A stretch of DNA of 13,243 nt from JBHHYR01 sp046757585 (GCA_046757585.1 JBHHYR010000106.1:1-13243); one strand, 5' to 3'; counted from the first letter of the stretch, positions 1 to 7,533 are shown. Notes: generated from the letters alone by a model not told the origin. Made by a program: numbers and translations.

Positions 1-653
1 CAATAACCGGTATGGACATAGCCATACAGCGGTTCTCCGGCAGCCAAGAGGCGCGGATAGACGTCGCGCGTGATGCTGTAAACGCCTGGCGGCAGGTACT
101 CGAACACACGCGGCTCGAAGATCAGGGCCCCAGCATACATCAGGGGGGTCAAGGATTCGGCACTGGCACCTGTATCTGCGTGACCGAGGAACCGGCGGAT
201 GCGTTGCCTCGCATCGACTTCGATAACCCCGTAGCGCGCCGCGTCCACATCCGCTCGAAGGACCATGGTAGCCATAGCGCGCTGGCGCTGGTGGAAATCG
301 ATGACCTGCCGGAGCACGAGGTCCATCACCGTGTCCGCATTCAGCACCACGAATGTGTCCCCCGCGAGGAATGCGCGTGCTGCGGCGATCGCCCCGCCCG
401 TGTCCAGAATCGGGTTCTCCTCCGAATAGGTAATGCGAACACCGTACGCACTCCCCTCGCCGAGGCAGCTGCGAACCTGGTCACCAAGATGATGCAAGTT
501 GATCACCACCTCGCGAACCCCAGCATCGCGTAACAACCGAAGTGCAAACGCGATCAACGGGCGGCCCCCTACTTCCAGCAAGGGCTTTGGCACCGCATTG
601 GTGAGCGGCCGCAAGCGGCTTCCCCGGCCCGCGGCCAGGATCATGGCCCGCAA
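1..653 (-). CDS. murU: Sugar-1-phosphate nucleotidyltransferase, MurU-like (partial, 3' end beyond left edge)
   Basis: Probable N-acetylmuramate-1-phosphate uridylyltransferase, making UDP-MurNAc from MurNAc-1-phosphate and UTP in cytosolic peptidoglycan recycling. The visible 217 residues form the nucleotidyltransferase Rossmann fold: the nucleotide-binding signature LAAGRGSRLRPLT (residues 6-18), the VPKP lysine (K23), DTGGAI (about 84-89), and a metal-binding NAD (105-107) in place of the usual NGD. The end reads toward a GYVHTGY segment, as in mannose-1-phosphate guanylyltransferase relatives, so the fold is sure but the sugar is inferred. I chose the TTG at 653 because GGAGG lies 7 nt upstream and the N-terminus then matches the usual M-K/R-A-M-I-L-A-A-G. 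The ATG at 644 is the alternative and overlaps the kinase stop as ATGA. Pairing with an AmgK-type kinase is the main reason for the MurU call. Few residues are probably missing, given a family length near 225. Confidence 0.8.
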   Translation of the reverse strand, partial: MRAMILAAGRGSRLRPLTNAVPKPLLEVGGRPLIAFALRLLRDAGVREVVINLHHLGDQVRSCLGEGSAYGVRITYSEENPILDTGGAIAAARAFLAGDTFVVLNADTVMDLVLRQVIDFHQRQRAMATMVLRADVDAARYGVIEVDARQRIRRFLGHADTGASAESLTPLMYAGALIFEPRVFEYLPPGVYSITRDVYPRLLAAGEPLYGYVHTGY

Positions 654-1849
654 GGGTCCACCTCCGGCAGGTAGCTCCGCAAGATGTTCGCCATCTCCGC
701 ATGCTCCGGGAAGCGTGGCAGGAGGCGCTCGATCTGTCGGAGGGTCGAAGGGATGTAGCGCAGATAGCCCGGCTTCCCCTTCTCACAATCCAGAAAGTAG
801 AAGCGTCCAACGACCTTGAGTGCCTTCTGGAGGGCGCAGAGGAAATACACCTCCCCTAGGGCGCCCGCTCCGAGGTCGAGGCCGGAGAGCTCGCGCCAAC
901 GCCGCCGGTAGTAGTCGAGCAGTGCCGCTTCAGTGGGAGGCCGGATGACGCGCGGCGTATCGCGATCACCAAGCAAAGTCGCCAGATCGTAGGGCGCCGG
1001 CGCAAGCAGCGCGTCTTGAAAGTCAAGGACGCGAATAGCACCGCCTTGGACGAAGAGATTCCAGCTGTGGAAATCGCGATGGCTCAGGTACCGCGGCTGC
1101 GCAGCCAAGACCCGCGCGATCGCGGTAAAATGGCTGCGCAGGATCGCCGCCTCTGCGGCAGGCAGCGAGCGACCCACCCGTCGCTCGAGTCCGTACTCGA
1201 TGAAATGCTCGAATTCCCACATGAACAGCCGTTCGTCGAAGGCCTGCTGAAACGCGATGCAGTGACGGTCGAACCGCCGCGTGCCCTGAACCTGAATAAG
1301 CAAGAGCTGCTCGATCGCGCGTTCAAAGAGGGCTGTGACGCAAGCCGGCTCGGCCCCACCCACCCGTTGCGCCACGGCATCCCACAACGCCGTATCGCCA
1401 ACATCTTCAAGCAACAGCACACCCCGCTCGGAAGCATCCGCGTAGAGCCGTGGAACGGCGACGCCGAGCGCGACAAGAAACCGATGGACGTTCAAGTACG
1501 GAAGCTCCGCCACCGGCTGCTCGAGAACGGCAAGCTCATCCGACGAGAGTGTCACCCCCCGATCCGCAAGGATCATGGCGACTGCGGAGGCGGGCACGTT
1601 GGGGCCCTCTAGCCACACACGCGCGTAGCGCCGCGTGGAGGCATCACCGGCGAGCGGCGCTGCACGGCGCACCCTGGCGCGAGCGCCAAAACTCTCACGC
1701 ACCAGCTCGGCTAACAACGATGCCAGAGCCGCTTCCACTGCTGCGCCAGTAGCAACGCCTCCCAAGGTTGTCAAAAGCCCTGACACCGCGCCGCGCGAAA
1801 CGCCGAAGCGCGGCTGAGCACCGCCGCCGGGGAACGGCGAAGCAAGCAT
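641..1849 (-). CDS. amgK: AmgK-like anomeric sugar kinase (aminoglycoside phosphotransferase family)
   Basis: Probable ATP-dependent kinase that phosphorylates the anomeric hydroxyl of N-acetylmuramate (and GlcNAc), feeding the MurU-like enzyme downstream. The protein, 402 residues from this start, has LAGDASTRRY near residue 66 (the phosphate-binding region of this family), LLLED near 145, the catalytic loop HRDFHSWN at 257-264, and the metal-binding DFQD at 276-279. The start is uncertain. The ATG at 1849 follows GGGGAG by only 2 nt. A GTG at 1738 gives 365 residues and best fits family length, with about 28 residues before LAGDAST. A GTG at 1924 gives 427 residues. The first 37 residues used here are rich in Gly/Ala and resemble no domain, so they may be untranslated. 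Its stop overlaps the nucleotidyltransferase start. The family assignment is strong. MurNAc specificity is inferred from the pair, since other hexose-1-kinases share the fold. Confidence 0.8.
   Translation of the reverse strand: MLASPFPGGGAQPRFGVSRGAVSGLLTTLGGVATGAAVEAALASLLAELVRESFGARARVRRAAPLAGDASTRRYARVWLEGPNVPASAVAMILADRGVTLSSDELAVLEQPVAELPYLNVHRFLVALGVAVPRLYADASERGVLLLEDVGDTALWDAVAQRVGGAEPACVTALFERAIEQLLLIQVQGTRRFDRHCIAFQQAFDERLFMWEFEHFIEYGLERRVGRSLPAAEAAILRSHFTAIARVLAAQPRYLSHRDFHSWNLFVQGGAIRVLDFQDALLAPAPYDLATLLGDRDTPRVIRPPTEAALLDYYRRRWRELSGLDLGAGALGEVYFLCALQKALKVVGRFYFLDCEKGKPGYLRYIPSTLRQIERLLPRFPEHAEMANILRSYLPEVDPCGP
661..665 (-). promoter_or_regulatory. Shine-Dalgarno site deciding the murU-like start
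   Basis: The minus strand reads GGAGG here, inside the last codons of the kinase gene. It is 7 nt from the TTG at 653 but 16 nt from the ATG at 644, so it favours TTG initiation. The resulting 13-bp overlap with the kinase gene implies translational coupling. Confidence 0.6.
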
Positions 1850-2010
1850 GGCTCCCCGGATAACGCTGGGGCCGGCGGGGAAGGCAGTTGTATCGTCGTC
1901 ACCGTTGGGGTAGGAATCCGGCACACGGCTCGAACGGGTGAGCGAATTGGTTCAGCGACCTCGTGGCCCGACACGCGGGGACAGCAGGCAGTGAAGAGCC
2001 GCCGGCAGCG
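1850..2010. promoter_or_regulatory. Divergent intergenic region between kinase and amidohydrolase
   Basis: This gap separates divergently transcribed genes, so promoters for both directions should lie here. I could not identify convincing -35/-10 pairs, operators or hairpins. Its exact extent depends on the uncertain starts of both genes: a GTG at 1963 on the plus strand and a GTG at 1924 on the minus strand would shrink it to almost nothing. Confidence 0.35.
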
Positions 2011-3570
2011 ATGGACACTCGAGGACGTGTCGCTTTCGTCAACGGGCGCATACTCACGATGGACCCGGCGCTCGCGGAACCGGAGGGCGTGCTCATCGAG
2101 AACGGCCGGATCGCCTCCGTCGGCGCCCGGGCGCTGGTCAGTGGCCGCCCGGGAACGACTGTTCAAGACCTGGCTGGACGCACGCTCGTGCCTGGATTCA
2201 TCGACGCACACAATCACCTGTCTGTGGCCGCGCTGCATCCCATCTGGGCGGACCTTTCAGGGGTGGCCGGGGTGGAAGACCTCCGGGCAGCACTCGCCGA
2301 GCAGGCGGCACGTGAGCCGGCTGCACGCTGGGTGCGGGGAGTAGGCTGGGACGAGCGAACGAGCGGCATCCTGCCGGATCGGCACGACCTCGACGCGCTC
2401 GGCTTCGATCGGCCCGTGATTGTGGTCCATTACACGCTGCATCAGTGTGTAGTGAGTTCTCAAGGGCTCGACGAGTTGGAGATCGGCCGCCGCACACCGG
2501 GTCCGCCTGGCGGGGTCATTGCCCGTGGATCGGATGGCCGCGCCACTGGCCTCCTCATCGAACGCGCGTGGAGCCAAGCGCATGCACGCTCCGTTGCCGC
2601 CTATCACGATCCCGATCGGTGGGCGGAGCTGTTCGCGTCTCGGGCGCGGGCGCTTCGCCGTGACGGAATCACTTGTGTCCACGACGCAGCGTGCGCGCCG
2701 GCGGCTGAGGCGGTCTATCACACCCTGCGTGCTGCCGGGGCTCTGCCGATATCCGTGTTGATGATGCCTCATCCCGAGGCTCTGCTCGCCGCACTCCCCC
2801 CAGCACGCTTGGATGGGCCCATAACGGGCGAAGGCGACGAACAGCTGCGCGTCGGACCGATCAAGTTGTTCGCGGACGGCGGCGTTTCTCCGGCCATGAA
2901 CGTCAGCATTGCGGGCGAGCGCAGTGCGTTCGGCATCGAGTTTCCGGACCTCGTCGAAAACGCAATCGAGGCGGTTTCCCGCGGCTTCCGGGTGGCGGTA
3001 CACGCCATTGGAAATGTCGGGCTGGCAGCGGCCCTTGAAGCCTGTCGGCGCGCCAGCCGCGTACGGCGCGATCCAGAACAGCGGTTCCGCATCGAGCACG
3101 CCGCCCTTGCCGCCCCACAGCAGATCCAGGATATGGCGGCCCTCGGCGCAATCGGCGTAGTCCAGCCCGGTTTCGTCAAGCATATCGGCCAAGCCGTCGA
3201 GGGCGTCCCGTTCGATGCGGAGATCTGGCTGCCATTTGCCGACATGGTGCGAGCCGGGATCACGCTGGCGGCGTCGTCGGACGATCCGTGTGCTATCCAC
3301 GAACCGGTGCGGACCTGCGCGCTCGGTGCCACCCGCCGCACCGGCTCGGGCGCTATCCTGGGTCCCGCGCAGGCGCTCAGCTACGAAGAGTGGCTGCGTA
3401 TGTACACGGCGGGTGCCGCATACGCCGGTGGGCAGGAGGACGAACGCGGCACTCTGACACCGGGAAAACGGGCTGACCTCGTCGTGCTCGACGGGGACCT
3501 CGATCCTGATCATCCCCCGCGAGTCGTGCAGACCTGGGTGGCCGGCGACTTGGTGTATGCAGCGGGATAG
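2011..3570 (+). CDS. YtcJ-like metal-dependent amidohydrolase (amidohydrolase family 3)
   Basis: A 519-residue hydrolase of the amidohydrolase superfamily, expected to cleave an amide or similar C-N bond with a divalent metal in the cytosol. No signal peptide is visible. An N-terminal beta-sandwich (about 1-60) leads into the metal HxH motif in PGFIDAHNHL (H67, H69). Then come IKLFADGG (284-291, K285), VHAIGN (330-335, H331), RIEHA (360-364, H363), ASSDDP (421-426, the conserved Asp) and the closing GKRADLVVLDGD strand (485-496). Relatives usually read HAIGD and GSD, so HAIGN and SSDDP mark a divergent branch. I chose ATG 2011 because strand 1 begins directly after it. GTG 1963 adds 16 unmatched residues, and neither start has a strong Shine-Dalgarno. 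The family includes N-substituted formamide deformylase and exoenzyme-regulatory-protein annotations. The substrate here cannot be told. It ends 12 bp before fbp, so the two are probably co-transcribed. Confidence 0.85.
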   Translation: MDTRGRVAFVNGRILTMDPALAEPEGVLIENGRIASVGARALVSGRPGTTVQDLAGRTLVPGFIDAHNHLSVAALHPIWADLSGVAGVEDLRAALAEQAAREPAARWVRGVGWDERTSGILPDRHDLDALGFDRPVIVVHYTLHQCVVSSQGLDELEIGRRTPGPPGGVIARGSDGRATGLLIERAWSQAHARSVAAYHDPDRWAELFASRARALRRDGITCVHDAACAPAAEAVYHTLRAAGALPISVLMMPHPEALLAALPPARLDGPITGEGDEQLRVGPIKLFADGGVSPAMNVSIAGERSAFGIEFPDLVENAIEAVSRGFRVAVHAIGNVGLAAALEACRRASRVRRDPEQRFRIEHAALAAPQQIQDMAALGAIGVVQPGFVKHIGQAVEGVPFDAEIWLPFADMVRAGITLAASSDDPCAIHEPVRTCALGATRRTGSGAILGPAQALSYEEWLRMYTAGAAYAGGQEDERGTLTPGKRADLVVLDGDLDPDHPPRVVQTWVAGDLVYAAG

Positions 3571-3582
3571 GGCGATGTACCG

Positions 3583-5535
3583 ATGAACAAGTACGGCCGC
3601 AGCCCAGCGAAACCAACCGAGCAAGAACTGGCCATGTTGCGGCAGCTCAGCCGCCAGTTCCCGAGTGCCGATGTGGCCGTCGCAGAGATCGCCAGACTGG
3701 GAGCACAGTTGACCTTACCGCGCGGCACCATTCATGTTCTGAGCGACGTCCACGGCGAGTACGCGAAGCTTCGCCATATCATCAACAACGCTTCTGGCAC
3801 ACTGCGGCCGTTAATCGAGCGCCTGTTTGCTGATCGGCTGTCGACCGTGGAGCGCCAGCGATTTTTGAGCTTAATCTTCTATCCGCGTGAAACGCTGCAG
3901 TACCTGGAGCCGACTCTGGATCGCCCGGACCAGCTCCGCACCTTCGTTCGCCGCGTATTGGGACATCTCTTCGAAGTCATCCGGGTCCTGGCCGGTCGCT
4001 GCAGCCTGACGCACGTGGCAGAGGTCTTCCCGGTCGTGTACCGCCAGCTGTTTCAGGAGCTGCTGTGGGCACCGTCCGGGGCGCTCGGCAGCGCGTACAC
4101 CGACGCGATCGTCGACGCCTTGGTGCGGCAGGGAACCGCTCTGCGGGTGATCCGTTTAGCGGCACGGGCGCTGCGCGATCTGGCCATAAACGAGCTAATC
4201 GTGGCGGGTGATTGCTTCGACCGCGGGCCACGCAGCGACCGGGTTCTCAGTTACCTGCAGCGGCAGGCAAACGTGTCGTTCACGTGGGGGAACCACGACA
4301 TGGCATGGATCGGAGCCCGTTTGGGTCAAGAGGCGCTGATCGCCCACGTGTTGCGCCTCTCGCTGCGTTATCGCCGGCTGTCGCAATTGGAAGAAGGATA
4401 CGGGCTGACCATGCAGCCGCTGGAACATCTTGTGCGGAGCGTCTACGGCGATGACCCGGCGACGTGCTTCAAGACCCGGGGAACCGGCCTGCGCGAAGAC
4501 CTGATGATGGCCCGGATGCAAAAGGCGGCGGCCATCATGCAGTTCAAGCTCGAGGGGCAGACGATCGAGAGGAACTCGGAGATGGCGATGGAGCATCGCC
4601 GCCTGCTGCACCGGATCGATCGGACCGCCGGCACGATCGAGATCGACGGCCAGATTTACCCGCTGCGGGACACGTTTTTCCCCACCCTCGATCCGGCGCA
4701 TCCCTACGAACTCTCACGCGAGGAGCGGGCATGCATGCACCGCCTGCGCCAGTCGTTCCTGGCGAGTCGGCCTCTCTGGCGTCATGTGCGCTTCCTCGTC
4801 GAACGCGGCGCGATGGCCTTGCGGCGTGACGATCACCTGATCTTCCACGGCTGTGTGCCGGTGGACGATGACGGAGAGTTCCTAGCCTTCGAGGTGGATG
4901 GCGCACGCCGGCGCGGCCGGGCGTTGTTCGAGGCGATCGAGGCGGTTGTGTTTCGGGCTCTCGAACGGCCGAACCAGAAGGATCTCGACCTCTTCTGGTA
5001 CCTCTGGTGCGGCCCGCGATCGCCGCTCTTCGGCAAGGACCGGATCACGACCTTGGAGCGGGATCTGGTTTCAGACCCGCGCACGCACGTTGAAACGAAG
5101 AACCCGTACTTCCGTCTCATTCATGAGGTCGCGTTCTGCGAGCGGGTGCTGGCCGAGTTCGGGGTGGATCCCCAGCACGGCATGATCGTGAACGGGCACG
5201 TCCCGGTCAAACTCGAAGCGGGCGAGTCACCGGTGAAGCGCAGTGGGCGGGCAATCACCATCGATGGTGCGTTCTCCGAGGCCTATGGCGACCACGGCTA
5301 CACCTTAGTGATCGACGCCGACCGTACTTTCCTGGCCCTGCACCATCATTTCGACTCCGTGGAGGCCGCGGTTCGCGATGGCGTCGACATCATCCCAGCC
5401 GTCTCTGTCGTGCGGGAGTATACGACCCCCCGTCGTCTCGCAGACACGCAGCGCGGTTCCCAGATCCGCAGCGACATAGCGCTGCTGGAACGCCTCGCCG
5501 CTGCGTACCGGCGCAATGAGCTGCACACACACTGA
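3583..5535 (+). CDS. fbp: Fructose-1,6-bisphosphatase, class III
   Basis: Hydrolyses fructose-1,6-bisphosphate to fructose-6-phosphate and phosphate, the committed gluconeogenic step, also used to recycle triose phosphate into the pentose phosphate pathway. The 650-residue length is normal for class III. It carries the metallophosphoesterase motifs in order: DVHGEY (55-60), GDCFDRG (209-215), GNHD (236-239), and a late NGHVPV with a metal-ligand-type His near 539. Together with the length and the opening ML-RQLS-QFPS segment, these separate it from class I, class II and GlpX enzymes. The ATG at 3583 is preceded by only a weak purine run. An in-frame ATG at 3634, directly before the conserved LRQLSRQFP, is a plausible alternative. 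Class III enzymes are best known from Firmicutes and Bacteroidetes, so its presence here may reflect old transfer. It faces the oxidative pentose phosphate operon, which suits a shared role in hexose phosphate balance. Confidence 0.93.
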   Translation: MNKYGRSPAKPTEQELAMLRQLSRQFPSADVAVAEIARLGAQLTLPRGTIHVLSDVHGEYAKLRHIINNASGTLRPLIERLFADRLSTVERQRFLSLIFYPRETLQYLEPTLDRPDQLRTFVRRVLGHLFEVIRVLAGRCSLTHVAEVFPVVYRQLFQELLWAPSGALGSAYTDAIVDALVRQGTALRVIRLAARALRDLAINELIVAGDCFDRGPRSDRVLSYLQRQANVSFTWGNHDMAWIGARLGQEALIAHVLRLSLRYRRLSQLEEGYGLTMQPLEHLVRSVYGDDPATCFKTRGTGLREDLMMARMQKAAAIMQFKLEGQTIERNSEMAMEHRRLLHRIDRTAGTIEIDGQIYPLRDTFFPTLDPAHPYELSREERACMHRLRQSFLASRPLWRHVRFLVERGAMALRRDDHLIFHGCVPVDDDGEFLAFEVDGARRRGRALFEAIEAVVFRALERPNQKDLDLFWYLWCGPRSPLFGKDRITTLERDLVSDPRTHVETKNPYFRLIHEVAFCERVLAEFGVDPQHGMIVNGHVPVKLEAGESPVKRSGRAITIDGAFSEAYGDHGYTLVIDADRTFLALHHHFDSVEAAVRDGVDIIPAVSVVREYTTPRRLADTQRGSQIRSDIALLERLAAAYRRNELHTH

Positions 5536-5567
5536 CTTCCCGGAGCTGCTGCCTAGGTGGCTATCGA

Positions 5568-5615
5568 CGAAGGTGGGCTTACGCCCTTCGACTGGCTCAG
5601 CAGGAGCGGACGACG
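5568..5615. repeat. Candidate dispersed intergenic repeat with short hairpin
   Basis: CGAAGG at 5568-5573 can pair with CCTTCG at 5585-5590. The right arm runs into CCCTTCGACTGGCTCAG (5584-5600) and then CAGGAGCGGAC. This closely resembles a short palindromic sequence I recall as common between genes of many environmental bacteria (CCCTTCGAC-x-GCTCAG followed by GAGCGGAC-like bases). Only one copy is present in this window, so the repeat claim rests on recollection rather than on repetition seen here. Confidence 0.4.
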
Positions 5616-5625
5616 CTGCGCAATC

Positions 5626-5674
5626 AAGGCCGCTCCCCGCTCGAGCTGCGCGCATCGAAACACGAGCGGCCCTT
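5626..5674. terminator. Inverted repeat, possible bidirectional transcription end
   Basis: AAGGCCGCTC (5626-5635) pairs with GAGCGGCCCTT (5664-5674), leaving one bulged base. Alternatively CCGCTCG (5637-5643) pairs perfectly with CGAGCGG (5663-5669) around a 19-nt loop. Its position between convergent genes suits a transcription end for both fbp and the zwf operon. There is no U-tract, so a Rho-independent terminator is not proven. Confidence 0.3.
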
Positions 5675-5718
5675 GGTCCCACACATTCCAGCGCCCCGTT
5701 CACCAGTGCCGGCTCCTG

Positions 5719-6399
5719 TTAGACGGGCTGCGATCCCCCCCTCACGCTAGCCGCCAGGCGGCCCATCGCGGCGGCCACTCCGTCCGCAGCTGCGAAGATG
5801 GCAGAGCCTGCGACCAACACCCGGGCACCCGCAGCCGTGACCAGTGGTGCCGTTTCGGCGTCGACGCCCCCGTCGACCTCGAGTTCACAGCGTGGCTGCA
5901 ACCGTCCGATCAGCGCGCGCGCCGCGCGGACCTTCGGCAAGGTGCTCCGGATGAACTGCTGGCCCCCGAATCCGGGGTTGACTGTCATCACCAGAACCAA
6001 GTCGGCGTCGGGGAGAATGTCTTCCAGCGTCGCAGCGGGCGTGGCGGGGTTGATCGCGACGCCCGCTTTCTTGCCGCTTGCCTTGATCTGTTGCACGGTG
6101 CGGTGCAGGTGCACGGCGCCTTCCTGATGAACGATGATGCAGTCCGCTCCGGCAGCGGCGAATGCCTCCACGTAACGCTCAGGCTCCTCGATCATCAAGT
6201 GGGTCTCCAGCGGCAGCTGGATCACGCGCCGCAGACACCGAACAACCACGGGCCCGATGCTAATGTTCGGCACGAAGTGCCCATCCATCACGTCGATGTG
6301 TAGCCGGTCCGCCCCTGCAGCCACGGCCTCGGCAGCATGTTCACCCAGTCGAGCGAAATCCGCCGACAAGATCGACGGGGCCAGTTTGATCGTATCCAT
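5719..6399 (-). CDS. rpe: Ribulose-phosphate 3-epimerase
   Basis: Interconverts D-ribulose-5-phosphate and D-xylulose-5-phosphate in the cytosolic pentose phosphate pathway. The 226-residue TIM barrel is of standard length. Motifs in order are LAPSILSADF (6-15, S9), LHIDVMDGHFVPN (33-45, with metal His34 and catalytic Asp36), ETHLMI (65-70, His67), MTVNPGFGGQ (138-147), VDGG (175-178, catalytic Asp176) and VAGSAIF (196-202) for phosphate binding. All expected metal and acid-base residues are present. I chose ATG 6399 because GGAG lies 6 nt upstream and the protein then begins just before the first strand. A longer frame back to 6501 adds 34 residues of no family character. It is the last gene of the zwf operon, 98 bp after gnd, which is a rather wide gap. 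Confidence 0.95.
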   Translation of the reverse strand: MDTIKLAPSILSADFARLGEHAAEAVAAGADRLHIDVMDGHFVPNISIGPVVVRCLRRVIQLPLETHLMIEEPERYVEAFAAAGADCIIVHQEGAVHLHRTVQQIKASGKKAGVAINPATPAATLEDILPDADLVLVMTVNPGFGGQQFIRSTLPKVRAARALIGRLQPRCELEVDGGVDAETAPLVTAAGARVLVAGSAIFAAADGVAAAMGRLAASVRGGSQPV

Positions 6400-6497
6400 T
6401 GCCCACTCCGTTCCTGCACCCCAGCCTGAGCCACCGTTTGACCGCTCAGCGTCTCCCGCAGGGTCAGCCCCGTTCACCTCCATCGGCGCGCAGACGT

Positions 6498-7481
6498 TCA
6501 CCCGCCTGCGGGCCGCTCGACGTGCCCACCGAACTTGAAGCGCATCGCGGAGAGTATCTTCTCGGCAAACGTATGCTCCTGCCGCGACCGGAACCGCGTA
6601 TAGAGGGAGGCGGTCAGCACGTCAGCGGGAACGGCTTCCTCGAGGGCGGCGCCAATGGTCCACCGGCCTTCACCGGAATCCTGAACGAAGCCGGTATAGT
6701 CTGAAAGATCCGGGGTCTCGGCTAGCGCCATGGCCGTGAGATCGAGCAACCAGGACCCAACTACGCTACCGCGGCGCCACACTTCGGCAATGTCAGCGAG
6801 CGGTAGGGTGAACCGATGCTCCTGGGGCAGCGCCGGTGAGCTGGCGTTGCGCAAGATATCGAACCCTTCCGCATAAGCCTGCATCAGACCGTACTCGATT
6901 CCATTGTGCACCATCTTGACGAAATGCCCGGCCCCGCTGGGACCGCAGTGCAGGTAACCTTCCTCGGCCGTGCCGCCGAGCCTTTCGCGGCCGGGTGTGC
7001 GCTCGATGGTCCCGCGCCCGGGGGCAAGCGTGCGGAAAATCGGGTCGAGGTGGGCAACGACCTTCTCGGGACCGCCAATCATCATACAGTACCCACGGTC
7101 CTTGCCCCACACCCCGCCGCTCGTTCCGACGTCAACGTACTCGAGCCCTTTGGGTCGCAACTGCTGCGCGCGGCGGACGTCGTCTTTGAAATACGAATTT
7201 CCTCCATCAACGATGATATCCTCGCGCTCCATCCCGTCCGCCAGCTCCTTGACCGTTTGTTCGGTGGGTTCTCCGGCTGGCACCATAATCCATGCGGCAC
7301 GCGGCCGGCTCAACTTCGCGATCGCCTCGGCGAGTGCTTTCGTGCCCGTTGCGCCGTCCTTCTCGACCTCCTTGACGGCACTCAGTTTTCTGTCGAACAC
7401 GACCACCTCGTGTCCACCGCGGATCAGTCGCCGCGCCATGTTCGCACCCATTCGTCCGAGCCCGATCATTGCGATTTGCAT
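6498..7481 (-). CDS. gnd: 6-phosphogluconate dehydrogenase, decarboxylating (short GndA/YqeC type)
   Basis: Oxidatively decarboxylates 6-phosphogluconate to ribulose-5-phosphate, yielding CO2 and NAD(P)H. The 327 residues match the short form, not the roughly 470-residue enterobacterial form. The Rossmann loop IGLGRMG (6-12) is followed by VVVFD ending the second strand (Asp30), VDGGNS (91-96), VGTSGG (118-123), and FVKMVHNGIEYG (187-198) with the catalytic Lys189 and substrate-binding His192-Asn193. Asp30 replaces the Asn-Arg-Thr that NADP enzymes usually have there, which hints at NAD+ use, although Arg31 could still contact a 2'-phosphate. ATG 7481 is set by AGGAGG 5 nt upstream, the strongest ribosome site in the window. 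The alternative start at 7514 only adds 11 residues across that site. It lies 52 bp after the tal-pgi gene. Confidence 0.94.
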   Translation of the reverse strand: MQIAMIGLGRMGANMARRLIRGGHEVVVFDRKLSAVKEVEKDGATGTKALAEAIAKLSRPRAAWIMVPAGEPTEQTVKELADGMEREDIIVDGGNSYFKDDVRRAQQLRPKGLEYVDVGTSGGVWGKDRGYCMMIGGPEKVVAHLDPIFRTLAPGRGTIERTPGRERLGGTAEEGYLHCGPSGAGHFVKMVHNGIEYGLMQAYAEGFDILRNASSPALPQEHRFTLPLADIAEVWRRGSVVGSWLLDLTAMALAETPDLSDYTGFVQDSGEGRWTIGAALEEAVPADVLTASLYTRFRSRQEHTFAEKILSAMRFKFGGHVERPAGG

Positions 7482-7533
7482 TCTCGCCTCCTGTGGTTCG
7501 CGGTCCCCATTCACCCGCCGGGGCCGCTCATCT

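Larger units (their letters stand above)
5536..5718. other. Convergent intergenic spacer between fbp and rpe
   Basis: This 183-bp spacer lies between two convergent genes. It contains no credible coding frame but does contain two inverted repeats and a stretch resembling a widespread dispersed intergenic repeat, listed separately. No T-run characteristic of an intrinsic terminator follows either hairpin. Confidence 0.6.

Noticed and set aside
12..533. 173-codon plus-strand open frame at the left edge
   Set aside because: It is the complement of the nucleotidyltransferase, which shows strong motifs. The plus-strand translation shows none.
1963..2010. GTG start at 1963 for the amidohydrolase
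   Set aside because: It adds 16 residues before the first conserved strand and has no ribosome site, so ATG 2011 is preferred.
2257..3624. 455-codon open frame on the minus strand opposite the amidohydrolase
   Set aside because: It is fully antisense to a gene with clear family motifs, and its translation is Arg/Gly/His rich with no recognisable domain. Long antisense frames are expected in GC-rich DNA.
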